A DNA stretch of 64,000 nucleotides. It comes from Chloracidobacterium sp. (GTDB lineage: Bacteria; Acidobacteriota; Blastocatellia; Chloracidobacteriales; Chloracidobacteriaceae). The notes below the pieces were generated by a model that ran no database searches, had not been told where the DNA came from, and saw only the letters and a list, made by a program, of their open reading frames with translations. Each line of letters opens with the position of its first letter. The stretch's first letter is position 1. The stretch spans positions 124,001-188,000 of the forward strand of contig JANWUV010000003.1 in the NCBI GenBank assembly GCA_025057975.1, given 5' to 3'. Below, one piece after another: positions 55,205 to 63,848 of the stretch. A program made the position numbers and the translations under genes.

Positions 55205-55750
55205 CTACACGGCGATGACCGTGATTTCGGGGTTGAACTCGTCGCGGAGGATGCTCTGAATGCCGTAGAGCGTTCCGGAAATCGAGCTTGGACAACTGCC
55301 GCACGCGCCCTGATAGCGTACCGCCAGTATGTTGTCCTTGTAGCTCACCACTTCCAGCCCTCCGCCGTCGCCGGCTAAACCCGGTCGGATGCGGGCGTCA
55401 AGAATGTCGTTAATACGGTCAAGGTCGGGATTTTCACCGCGCTTGGGAGTAGCAGTCGCCGCCGGCGCCGTTGCGCCGACCGGCTCGGCGGCCCGGATGG
55501 GAACCGCCACCTGCCGCAGTAGTTCATCCCACTCCACCTCGTTGTCCTTAGTGATGGTGATAAAGCGATCCATCATGAAAACGCTTTTGACGTGCGGAAT
55601 GGCAAAGAGAGCCTCCGCCAGCGGGTGCGACGCCGCCTCCTGCGCGTTTGAAAAACTCAATGACACGCCGGGAGCAGTGATTGGTTCCTTGAGAACAATT
55701 TTTCGAGCCGCCGGATTGGGCGTGTACTCAATATCGTAAATCTTCGGCAT
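55205..55750 (-). CDS. Nfu-type iron-sulfur cluster carrier
   Basis: 181 residues from ATG 55750. N-terminal Nfu_N domain (IYDIEYTPNPAARKIVLKEP) and a C-terminal NifU-like domain with the cluster-binding GACGSCPSS (CxxC) near residue 150; between them an Ala-rich linker. Nfu proteins accept and deliver [4Fe-4S] clusters; BchN and BchB would be among clients in this organism (inference). Longer frame to 55828 adds residues without match. Length matches the mitochondrial/bacterial Nfu1 type with both domains. Confidence 0.92.
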   Translation of the reverse strand: MPKIYDIEYTPNPAARKIVLKEPITAPGVSLSFSNAQEAASHPLAEALFAIPHVKSVFMMDRFITITKDNEVEWDELLRQVAVPIRAAEPVGATAPAATATPKRGENPDLDRINDILDARIRPGLAGDGGGLEVVSYKDNILAVRYQGACGSCPSSISGTLYGIQSILRDEFNPEITVIAV

Positions 55751-56117
55751 AAGAAACCTTCCTACCGACGCAACGAAATCCGTGCGCGCCGCTGTCGGTT
55801 CAAGACACGGGCGCGCCGCCCTCATCATAGGAAACAGTCGGCGGTTGGGTAGTCCGCCTTCCGCGCCTTCGGCGTACGGAAAAAATCTCAGTGGAGGTCG
55901 GCTGCCGGTCTCCCCACAAGGCGCTTGCTGGAGATTACGAAAAAATTATGGCAGCTTTTCCGTCTTGCCGGAGGCAGCAGGCGGAAGTCGTGCATCGCTT
56001 GTGAGACGGTCAGTGATGTCTTGCCGCAGTGCAAGCCTATGGACCTAGCAAGGCGACCTAACCCAGCGCTGCTCTGGGGGCTACGACGACTTTCCCATCC
56101 ACAGAGAGAAGTTTTCC
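55751..56117. other. 367-bp intergenic region
   Basis: Divergent between the Nfu gene (minus) and the DUF1570 gene (plus). Two short open frames here have no domain, no ribosome site and no composition bias; nothing supported. Presumed promoter region for both neighbours. Confidence 0.5.
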
Positions 56118-58022
56118 ATGCCGAGTCGTTTACGCATCCTCACGTTTGGCTTTCTGGCGCTGTTGGGACTTTTCCAGTCAGTTCGGGCAGGAGCACCTGC
56201 CGCCAAGGATGAGTGGATAAAAATCAAGTCAAAGCACTTCCTATTTATTGGGAATGCCAAAGAAAAAGAGATTCGAGTCGTTGCCTCAAAGCTTGAACAG
56301 TTCCGGAGTGTCTTTTCCCAGCTTTTTCCCAGAGCAAAGTTCAATGACTCAGTTCCAATTGTGGTCATTGTTTTCAAAGACGACAATGCCTACAAACCAT
56401 ACAGACCGACATACCAAGGCAAACCCGTCAGTGTTGGAGGCTATTTCATTCCGGGACGTGACCGAAACTACATTACGCTGATTCCCAACCTGCCCGGTAT
56501 CTTCCCATACGCGGTCATCTATCACGAACTCACACACCTCATTGTCAACGCCACCTTGAAACCTATCCCAACGTGGGCCAACGAAGGTTTGGCGGAGTAC
56601 TACGAGACCATCAACATCAGCGAAGACGGCAAAACGGTTGAACTGGGTAACGCCAATCCTTACCACATCGCCAACCTACGTAAGCGGAAGCTCATCCCAT
56701 TTCAGGAGTTTTTTAGGATCAATACAAAGTCCCCTGAGTACAATGAAAGAAATAAGCAAACGATATTCTATGCCCAATCTTGGGCGTTGACGCACTACTT
56801 CATGATTGGCGACGGCGGCATAAGACGACAGAAGTTCGCCAAGCTTCTATCACTTCTTGAAAACGAAACGCCAATTGAAGATGCGCTGAGAGAAGCCTTC
56901 CAGACCAACTTTGCGGAGCTTCAGAAAGCTCTGGAGAATTACGTCAGAAGCGACAAGTTCTATGTCGAGACATTGCGTTCGTCAACAAAGCTCGTCGAAG
57001 AGAGCGCATATCAAAGGCTGCCCATCAGTGAGGCGGAAGTTTTTGTTTTCCTCGGTGATCTGCTGTCACGGACGCCGGATAAGGCGTCTGAAGCAGAAGC
57101 GCATCTCAGCAAGGCTATTGCGCTGGCGCCGGATATGGCCGACGCCTACGCCGTGCTTGGGCTTCTCCGGTTACGACAGGGACGCGAGGCCGAGGCGGAG
57201 GAAGCCCTCAAGCGCGCCGCCTCTGCGCCTACTTCCTCGCCGTTGGCGTCTTACTACTACGCGCATTTCCTAATCCGGCGGGGACTGTCGTCGCCTGAAA
57301 CCATCGCCGCCGCACGTTCCGCCCTGACCAACGCCTTGGCGCAAATGCCGGACTTCGCCGAAGGTTATTCGGCGTCAGCCTACGTTGCGTTGGCCGCCGG
57401 CGATCTCGACAAAGCTCTCGCCGACATCAAACGCGCCGGCGCTTTGCTGCCCGGCCGCCGCGACTTCATCGTGCTTCAAGCGCGCATTTACATCCAGCGG
57501 CGCGAATGGTCGGAAGCGAAACGGTTGCTCAAACCACTGGCGCAGCTCGCGGATGACCCCATCAACGCGGCTCATGCGTCCGAGTTGCTGACGTTGGTCA
57601 ACCAGTATGAGCAAGCGGCTGAAAGCGGCCGTCAAGCGGCGCTCCCGGAGCCGACCAAGAGCGTCTACGTTTCCGATGACATCAGCCCAGCCGGACACCA
57701 GCCGAAGGATACCGTCACCCCGATAATCCCGTACCTCCAGCGCAGACCCGGCACACAACGCATTGAGGGCTTTATTGAACGCTTTGCGTGCGTTCAGGGT
57801 CGCGCCTTTGCGTACGTTCGTACGGACGCCGGTCTCATCAAGCTGTTGCTGGACTTCACCAAAGCGGAGCTTGTCGCCCACACGGATGATGTCGGCGATG
57901 TCATCGGCTGCGACTCAAAAATTCCCAATCCGGTCATTGTGATGTACCGCCCAACCACGCAACCTGTCGCCGACGAAGCCGGCGAGGTTGTTTCGCTGGA
58001 GTTTCTTCCGCGTCCCAAGTGA
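56118..58022 (+). CDS. DUF1570-like peptidase (gluzincin) with TPR repeats
   Basis: 634 residues. Signal peptide (LTFGFLALLGLFQSVRAG). The domain at about 35-290 contains YAVIYHELTHLIVNATLKP and PTWANEGLAEYYE, i.e. HELTH (HExxH) plus the downstream NEGLAEY Glu of gluzincin-like metallopeptidases (DUF1570/ MA-like). Then from about 300 to 510 tetratricopeptide repeats, e.g. EAEAHLSKAIALAPDMADAYAVLGLLRL, and a C-terminal domain not recognised. Predicted exported peptidase-scaffold. The gene has lower GC content in its 5' third (e.g. 56200-56350) than neighbours, without a clear reason. Confidence 0.8.
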   Translation: MPSRLRILTFGFLALLGLFQSVRAGAPAAKDEWIKIKSKHFLFIGNAKEKEIRVVASKLEQFRSVFSQLFPRAKFNDSVPIVVIVFKDDNAYKPYRPTYQGKPVSVGGYFIPGRDRNYITLIPNLPGIFPYAVIYHELTHLIVNATLKPIPTWANEGLAEYYETINISEDGKTVELGNANPYHIANLRKRKLIPFQEFFRINTKSPEYNERNKQTIFYAQSWALTHYFMIGDGGIRRQKFAKLLSLLENETPIEDALREAFQTNFAELQKALENYVRSDKFYVETLRSSTKLVEESAYQRLPISEAEVFVFLGDLLSRTPDKASEAEAHLSKAIALAPDMADAYAVLGLLRLRQGREAEAEEALKRAASAPTSSPLASYYYAHFLIRRGLSSPETIAAARSALTNALAQMPDFAEGYSASAYVALAAGDLDKALADIKRAGALLPGRRDFIVLQARIYIQRREWSEAKRLLKPLAQLADDPINAAHASELLTLVNQYEQAAESGRQAALPEPTKSVYVSDDISPAGHQPKDTVTPIIPYLQRRPGTQRIEGFIERFACVQGRAFAYVRTDAGLIKLLLDFTKAELVAHTDDVGDVIGCDSKIPNPVIVMYRPTTQPVADEAGEVVSLEFLPRPK

Positions 58023-58076
58023 ACGCGCCAAGCCGCTCGCGCTGAACAACCGCGCCGTTCTGAACCGCCCCTGCTA

Positions 58077-58694
58077 ATGCAACGCTATCTCATCACCGAT
58101 CGCCGCCGACTTTTCCGGGCCGGCGAGGCCTACGATGAAGCCGTCGCCCGGCGGCGACTCATCGCGCTCGCGCGCTTTGCCGCCGTACAGGGGATTGACT
58201 ACATCCAACTGCGTGAAAAAGACCTGCCGACCCGCGCTCTGACGGCGACGGCGGCTGCGATGGTCGCGGCGCTCGCCGGTTCGCGGACGCGCTTGTTGGT
58301 CAATGATCGCTTTGACGTGGCGCTGGCGGCGGGCGCGCATGGCGTTCACCTGACGACGCGCTCATTGCCGGCGGCGGTCGTCCGGCGCTGTACGCCTGAC
58401 GGCTTTCTCATCGCCGTCTCAACGCACAACCGGGAGGAAATCGCCGCAGCGGAGGGATTCGCCGATTTTGCAGTGTGCGGCCCCGTTTTCCCTTCGGGCG
58501 ACAAGCCCATTCTCGGTTTGGGGTCCTTTGCGTCACTTGCCTACAGCACGCCTCTGCCGCTTTTCGCACTGGGCGGCGTTACGGAAGAAAATGCGCCGCT
58601 TGTGGTGAAAGCCGGCGCCGTCGGTTTTGCGGCTATTCGCGCCTTCGCTGAAGCTTTTCTTTCGTCGGTCGTCATGCAGAATGAACCGGCATGA
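58077..58694 (+). CDS. thiE: Thiamine phosphate synthase-like protein
   Basis: 205 residues. ThiE joins HMP-PP and thiazole phosphate to thiamine phosphate. Visible: YLITDRRRLF at the N terminus, DYIQLREKDLPTRAL (LREKD signature), RLLVNDRFDVALAAGAHGVHLTTRSL, VCGPVFPSGDKP and LFALGGVTEENAPLVVKAGAVGFAAIRAF. Slightly shorter than many ThiE proteins but all active-site segments are present. The stop overlaps the start of the restriction-modification gene by four bases (ATGA), an unusual coupling. Confidence 0.88.
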   Translation: MQRYLITDRRRLFRAGEAYDEAVARRRLIALARFAAVQGIDYIQLREKDLPTRALTATAAAMVAALAGSRTRLLVNDRFDVALAAGAHGVHLTTRSLPAAVVRRCTPDGFLIAVSTHNREEIAAAEGFADFAVCGPVFPSGDKPILGLGSFASLAYSTPLPLFALGGVTEENAPLVVKAGAVGFAAIRAFAEAFLSSVVMQNEPA

Positions 58695-61600
58695 GCCTTG
58701 ATCCGGTCGTCACCTACTTTTGTGACTTAGGTGAAATTCGCCGTTCCGGCGCGGCGACGCCGGAAATGTCGTTCTACCCTGCGCTCAAACGACTCCTTGA
58801 CGCCGTTGGCGCAACGCTGCGCCCACAGGTGCAGTGCCTTCTGCACCCCAAAGGCGGCGAGTCCGGCCTGCCCGACGGCGGTCTTTTCACCGTTGACCAA
58901 CTTCCACAGGAGACGCCGCCCACGGATCTTCGCGCCGTGTCTCCGGCGCGCGGCGTCATTGAAGTCAAAAGCGCCGACCAAGACATCGCCGACGTGATCG
59001 AGAGCGAGCAGGTGCGTCGGTACGTCGCCGCCTACGGTCAAGTCCTGGCGACGACTCTGCGCGAGTTTGCCACGGTCGGGCGCGACGCGGACGGGCGACC
59101 CCAGGTGTACGAGTCGTACCGCTTGGCGGAGCGCGAAGACGCCTTTTGGCGCGGCGTCGCCGCCCCGGACGCCTTCGCCGAAAAACACAGTGCGCCGCTG
59201 ACCGAGTTCCTCAGACGCGCGTTGCTCGCCGCCGTCCCGCTGACCAACCCGGCCGATGTCGCGTGGTTTCTGGCTTCCTACGCGCGCGACGCTCGTACGC
59301 GCGTGGCGGCGGCGCAGTCCCCGGCGTTGCAAACGGCGCTCGCGGAACTGCGGACGGCGCTGGAAGAGACGCTGGGCATCCGCTTTGACGCCCAGCGCGG
59401 CGACCGCTTCTTCCGCTCGACGCTCGTGCAGACGCTGTTCTACGGCGTCTTCGCCGCATGGGTGCTCTGGCATCACGAGCGCCCGGAGCGCGCCGACCGC
59501 TTCGACTGGCGCACGGCGACGTTTTATCTGCACGTACCCGTCCTTCAAGCGTTGTTCAGCCGCTTGGCGCTGCCGTTGCGCCTGCAACCGCTGGGCTTGA
59601 TGACGCCGCTTGACCGCGCCGGCGACCTGCTGAACCGTGTTGACCGCGCCGCCTTCTTCCAGCGGTTCGACACTGGACAGGCGGTGCAGTACTTCTACGA
59701 GCCGTTTCTGGAGGCGTTCGATCCGCAGTTGCGCCGGGAGTTGGGCGTCTGGTACACGCCGCCGGAGGTCGTCCGCTACATGGTCGCGCGCGTGGATGCG
59801 GTTCTGCGCGACGAGTTGGGCGTCGCCGACGGGTTGGCCGATCCGAACGTGTACGTTCTCGATCCCTGTACCGGAACCGGCGCTTATTTGGTTGAAACGC
59901 TGCGCGTCATCGAGGCGACGCTGCGCCGTCGCGCCGCCGATGCGCTGCTCGGACAAGACATCAAACGCGCCGCGCTGACGCGCATTGTCGGTTTTGAGTT
60001 GCTGCCCGCGCCGTTCGTCATCGCTCACTTGCAGATTGGGTTGTTGCTCCAGCAGCTTGGGGCGCCGTTGGCGGAACAGGAGCGGGTCGGCGTCTATTTG
60101 ACCAACGCCCTGACCGGCTGGCTCGCCGCCGACAACAACGGCAAACCGGTGCAACTGCCGTTGAGCGGTTTGCCGGAACTGGCGCAGGAGCGCGACGCCG
60201 CCGGGCACGTCAAGCGCAACGCGCCCATCCTCGTTGTTTTGGGGAATCCGCCCTACTCCGGCTACGCCGGCATCGCCCGTATGGACGAAGAGCGCGACCT
60301 CTCCCTCGCGTACCGGCTGACCCACCGCGCGCCAAAACCACAGGGGCAGGGGTTGAACGACCTTTACGTACGCTTTTTCCGTATGGCGGAGCGCCAAGTC
60401 GTCGAACGCAGCCAACGGGGTGTCGTTTGTTTCATCACCAACTACGCTTGGCTGGACGGCCGCTCGCACACCGGGATGCGCGAACGGTACTTCGAGGTGT
60501 TTGATCGCATCTGGATTGACTCGCTCAACGGCGACAAGTACCGAACGGGCAAGACGACGCCCGACGGTCGTCCCGATCCGAGCGTGTTTTCCACTGAACT
60601 CAATCCCGAAGGCATTCAGGTGGGCACGGCGATTACGCTGTTGGTTCGTCGTCAGCGCGGCGCGTCCCACCGGAAGCCGGCCCGCGTCGCCTTCCGAGAC
60701 TTCTGGGGGCAAAGCAAGCGCGCCGACCTCCTCGCGGCGCTGAACCATCCCAGACGCCATCCGTACCGAACGCTCACGCCGCCGCTGAGTTTGGGATTGC
60801 CGTTCTCACCCGCGCAGGTTTCTAGAGACTACCTGAGTTGGCCTCGCCTTCCCGACCTGCTGCCGACTTCGTTTCCGGGCGTCAAGACCAGCCGCGACGA
60901 GGCGCTGGTTGATGTTGACCGCGAGCGCCTGATTGAACGCATGAGGAAGTATTTCGACCCGACGATCGGCGATGATGCTATCAAGAAGCTCGCGCCGTCC
61001 CTGATGCAAGAAACGGCGCGGTTTGATCCGATTGAAACTCGTCGCTTCCTTCGGCAGCGCGGCTTCCGTGAGGAACACGTCCGGCGCTACTGCTACCGCC
61101 CCTTTGATGTGCGCTGGCTCTACTGGGAGCCGGAAACAAAGTTGTTGGACGAAAAGCGCGCGGAGTACGTCCCGCACATTTTCGAGGGGAATGTTTGGCT
61201 GGCTGCGGCTCAGCACAATCGTAGGGCGTTTGATCCGCCGCCGGTGACGGCGAATCTGGCGTCGCTGCATCTTATCGAGCGCGGCGCTAATCTCTTTCCC
61301 CTGTATCTGCGCGCCAATGGACAGCAAAACGGGATGTTCGAGGCGAACGCCAACCGGCGGTTGAACCTGAGTCCGGCGGCGCTGAAGCGTCTGCGCGATA
61401 TTGAAGCGGTGGATGAAGCCGATGCTCTGTTTCACCACATCGTCGCCGTGCTGCATGCGCCGGCGTACCGCAGTGAGAACGCGGCTGCGTTGCGGCGGGA
61501 CTGGCCGCGCGTTCCATGGCCGACAACGCGCGAGGCGCTGCTCAATTCGGCGCAACTGGGGCGGCGCGTGGCGGCGTTGCTTGACGGCGAACGCCCTGTG

Positions 61601-62068
61601 CCCGGCGTCACCACAGGCGACATTGACGCTTCTCTGCGCTCCATTGCCGTGTTGAGCGTCACCGACGGCGGAACGATCAATCCGGCGGCCGGCGACCTTG
61701 ACGTGACCGCCGGATGGGGCTACGCCGGGCGGGGCGGCGTTGTGATGCCCGGTAAGGGACGCATCATCGAGCGAGTCGCCCAAGCAAGTGAGATCAACCG
61801 GGCGCTGGGGATTGACGGCGGCGGCGCTACGCTTGATGTCCACCTCAACGCGCGTGTCTACTGGCGCAACGTCCCGCCGCGCGTCTGGGCGTACACCGTC
61901 GGCGGCTACCAAGTTCTGAAGAAGTGGCTGAGTTACCGCGAAAAACCGATTCTGGGACGCGGGTTGACGATTGACGAGGCGCGCGAAGTCACCGCCGTCG
62001 CCCGCCGCATCGCTGCGCTGCTGCTTTTGTCGGAAGCGCTCGATGCAAACTATCGGAAAAATGCCTAA
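58691..62068 (+). CDS. Single-chain restriction-modification enzyme (Type IIG/ISP-like): PD-(D/E)XK nuclease plus N6-adenine methyltransferase
   Basis: 1125 residues. N-terminal nuclease candidate: P-D62-G-G and G-V-I-E91-V-K93 form a PD-(D/E)xK pattern. Middle N6-adenine MTase: SAM motif LDPCTGTGAYLVETLR at about 391 and catalytic NPPY at 519-522 (VVLGNPPYSGYAG). C-terminal half resembles the ISP-type target-recognition region, with YRPFDVRWLYWEPETKLLDEKRAEY near residue 800. No DEAD-box or helicase motifs were found, unlike true Type ISP enzymes, so it is closer to Type IIG. Would modify and cut its own target. No separate specificity subunit or second MTase nearby. Starts inside the end of thiE. 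Confidence 0.85.
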   Translation: MSLDPVVTYFCDLGEIRRSGAATPEMSFYPALKRLLDAVGATLRPQVQCLLHPKGGESGLPDGGLFTVDQLPQETPPTDLRAVSPARGVIEVKSADQDIADVIESEQVRRYVAAYGQVLATTLREFATVGRDADGRPQVYESYRLAEREDAFWRGVAAPDAFAEKHSAPLTEFLRRALLAAVPLTNPADVAWFLASYARDARTRVAAAQSPALQTALAELRTALEETLGIRFDAQRGDRFFRSTLVQTLFYGVFAAWVLWHHERPERADRFDWRTATFYLHVPVLQALFSRLALPLRLQPLGLMTPLDRAGDLLNRVDRAAFFQRFDTGQAVQYFYEPFLEAFDPQLRRELGVWYTPPEVVRYMVARVDAVLRDELGVADGLADPNVYVLDPCTGTGAYLVETLRVIEATLRRRAADALLGQDIKRAALTRIVGFELLPAPFVIAHLQIGLLLQQLGAPLAEQERVGVYLTNALTGWLAADNNGKPVQLPLSGLPELAQERDAAGHVKRNAPILVVLGNPPYSGYAGIARMDEERDLSLAYRLTHRAPKPQGQGLNDLYVRFFRMAERQVVERSQRGVVCFITNYAWLDGRSHTGMRERYFEVFDRIWIDSLNGDKYRTGKTTPDGRPDPSVFSTELNPEGIQVGTAITLLVRRQRGASHRKPARVAFRDFWGQSKRADLLAALNHPRRHPYRTLTPPLSLGLPFSPAQVSRDYLSWPRLPDLLPTSFPGVKTSRDEALVDVDRERLIERMRKYFDPTIGDDAIKKLAPSLMQETARFDPIETRRFLRQRGFREEHVRRYCYRPFDVRWLYWEPETKLLDEKRAEYVPHIFEGNVWLAAAQHNRRAFDPPPVTANLASLHLIERGANLFPLYLRANGQQNGMFEANANRRLNLSPAALKRLRDIEAVDEADALFHHIVAVLHAPAYRSENAAALRRDWPRVPWPTTREALLNSAQLGRRVAALLDGERPVPGVTTGDIDASLRSIAVLSVTDGGTINPAAGDLDVTAGWGYAGRGGVVMPGKGRIIERVAQASEINRALGIDGGGATLDVHLNARVYWRNVPPRVWAYTVGGYQVLKKWLSYREKPILGRGLTIDEAREVTAVARRIAALLLLSEALDANYRKNA

Positions 62069-62143
62069 TCGAGCCAGTGCGCTTCTCGGAATCGGTGCGC
62101 CACTCGAAAAACGATGTGGCTGCGGCGTGGCGTCACTCTTGGT

Positions 62144-62559
62144 TCAAGCCGGACGCAACGCCGCCCATCCGTAAATGACCGTAAAGAAGACAAACAAAAC
62201 GGTCAGTCCGTGATACCCCAGCCGCAACCACCACGCCGTCAGATACGCCTCAACATCGAACACTGCCTGAAGGCCTACCCGCACGCCCCAAAACACCGCT
62301 ACGTAGCCCAAAAGGCGCGCGCCAAACCGCCGCCGGCGGCCAAGTCGCGGGCGTAAAACACAGTGATCAGCCCGAAGGCGATAATCGAAAGCACGATGTA
62401 GCCGCCGTACACCCAGTACATTTGTCGGTGCAGCCGTGACAGGCACGCCAACTCCTTGCGCCAGTCCAACTGGAACGGTACCAACGCCGACGCCGCCAAC
62501 ACCCCAAAGTGACCAAGACCACCCGCCGTCAGTAGGTGGGTCAGCAGCTCTTCCGACAT
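62144..62559 (-). pseudogene. Frameshifted small membrane protein, partner of the MBOAT gene
   Basis: One reading frame (62299-62559) encodes MSEELLTHLLTAGGLGHFGV, two hydrophobic segments and GGYIVLSIIAFGLITVFYAR ... LARAF, then stops; the continuing sequence RLLGYVAVFWGVRVGLQAVF and GLTVLFVFFTVIYGWAAL lies in another frame down to 62144. The join is at the homopolymer block 62307-62313 (CCCAAAA on plus): one missing base would give LARAF-x-GYVAVFW. Together they make a normal-looking protein of about 140 residues with four membrane helices. True frameshift or sequencing error. It overlaps the stop of the MBOAT gene (TGATG), so was translationally coupled. Confidence 0.65.
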
Positions 62560-63156
62560 CAAACCGCTCCCAGCGCTTCAAGGAAGGGGACAATCACCCC
62601 TACGACAAACGGACGGTGGAACAACCACCCCACCGGCGCAAGCAGCGTCGCCATCGTAAACAACCATCCGCGCCGACCGCCGCCAAGACCAAACGACCGC
62701 CCGACGCGGCTTCGCTCCACGAGAATCCCGATGCTTTGGAGCAGGAAGAACACCCTTGGGCCGCCGTACCCACCGCCCGCCGGCCACGAAATCACCACAT
62801 CGTGGACAATCCCGCTAAACGCAAAACCGATGAGCAACGCCCACTGCGCCCCGACACGCGGCGTCAACGGACGGAACAAAAATCGGTGCGTCAGGTCGCG
62901 GAACGCGGCGTTCCAGCGCCGTCCCCAAAACTCCGCCAGACTGGTCGCCGTCAGCGGACGATCCATCAACGACTTTACCGCAACGCCCGCCGACCACCGG
63001 CGTTCGCCGCCAAGTCAGCCACTTACAGCCGCAGAAGATCACAAAGGCAAGCAACCACATGACAGCCCACCGGGGCCAGTCGCCGGGCGTCAGCAGCAGA
63101 ACAAGCCCCGGAGCGAGGAGAAGCGGCCCCCCAACCATGCCGCCGCTTAACCACAT
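62559..63156 (-). pseudogene. Wax-synthase/MBOAT-type O-acyltransferase, broken
   Basis: C-terminal part (62559 to about 63010): KSLMDRPLTATSLAEFWGRRWN, then FSGIVHDVVISWPAGGGYGG, matching the wax-synthase-like MBOAT pattern with the conserved His (IVHD). N-terminal part (to ATG 63156) lies in another frame: MWLSGGMVGGPLLLAPGL, AVMWLLAFVIFCGCKWLTW. The join is at about 62975-63012. In families I know, about 100-120 residues lie between KWLTW and the FWGRRWN motif, so more than a single base seems lost. If so the gene is inactivated. Confidence 0.6.
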
Positions 63157-63280
63157 GATGGGCGCACCGCGCGCCTGAAGCGGCCGACTTGTGCGCGACA
63201 GGTCCAACCTGAGCCGTCCCCGGCATCTTGTGCCTCGCAGTGTCGCTAATATGGAGCGGCCGATCGTGCCGCGCTTATTC

Positions 63281-63790
63281 TCACAAATGGAGCGGTTCAA
63301 AGCGTCCCCGTTCGCGGTTCTTGCGGACATTGCGCCAATCAAAAACCGTGCCGTTCATGGCGATATACACGCCCGGCGGCAACAGTCGGGCGGACGCCAA
63401 CGCAAACCCTAGATTGAACAGCGCGTCTGAGCCGCCGAACGAGTAGGGGATCATTGCGCCGACGAAAACCACCGTCTTGTCGGTGATGTGTTCGGCCAGA
63501 CAACGCGCCGTCTCCGTCATCGTGTCCGTGCCGTGCGTCACAATGAGACGCGCTTCCGGCGCGCGTTGCGCCGCCGCGCAGATCAGCATCCGGTCAGCCT
63601 CCGTCATGTCGAGGCTGTCTTTGAGCATGACCGGCTCAATGGCGATGTCGGCCAAGTAGCACCGCGCCTGATCAAGCATGTCGAACAGGTGCGTTCGGGA
63701 AAAAACCAGCGTGCCGGTACGTTCGTCGTACACTTTGTCAAGCGTACCGCCGGTCAACAAAATGCGCAGCGGGAGCGAAGTTGGGGACAT
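63281..63790 (-). CDS. Short asparaginase-like protein
   Basis: 169 residues. Matches the N-terminal domain of type I/II asparaginases: ILLTGGTLDKVYDERTGTL (first catalytic Thr region TGGT), IVTHGTDTMTETARCLAE (second catalytic TD motif), and VVFVGAMIPYSFGGSDALFNLGFAL. It lacks the C-terminal domain of the 330-residue enzyme, but short stand-alone versions are seen in databases I know, so this is not necessarily truncated. Cys and Thr residues expected for activity are present; whether it hydrolyses asparagine is untested. It follows coaX with 58 bp between. Confidence 0.8.
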   Translation of the reverse strand: MSPTSLPLRILLTGGTLDKVYDERTGTLVFSRTHLFDMLDQARCYLADIAIEPVMLKDSLDMTEADRMLICAAAQRAPEARLIVTHGTDTMTETARCLAEHITDKTVVFVGAMIPYSFGGSDALFNLGFALASARLLPPGVYIAMNGTVFDWRNVRKNRERGRFEPLHL

Positions 63791-63848
63791 ACCACATTCG
63801 TGAAGCCGTCCGGCGGACGGCGCAACAGTTCACGCGACAGTTCAAGCC

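Noticed and set aside
58727-60760. Long antisense open frame (677 codons) opposite the restriction-modification gene
   Set aside because: High GC content produces such shadows; composition is Arg/Gln/Ala-rich with no domain, and the opposite frame has clear motifs.
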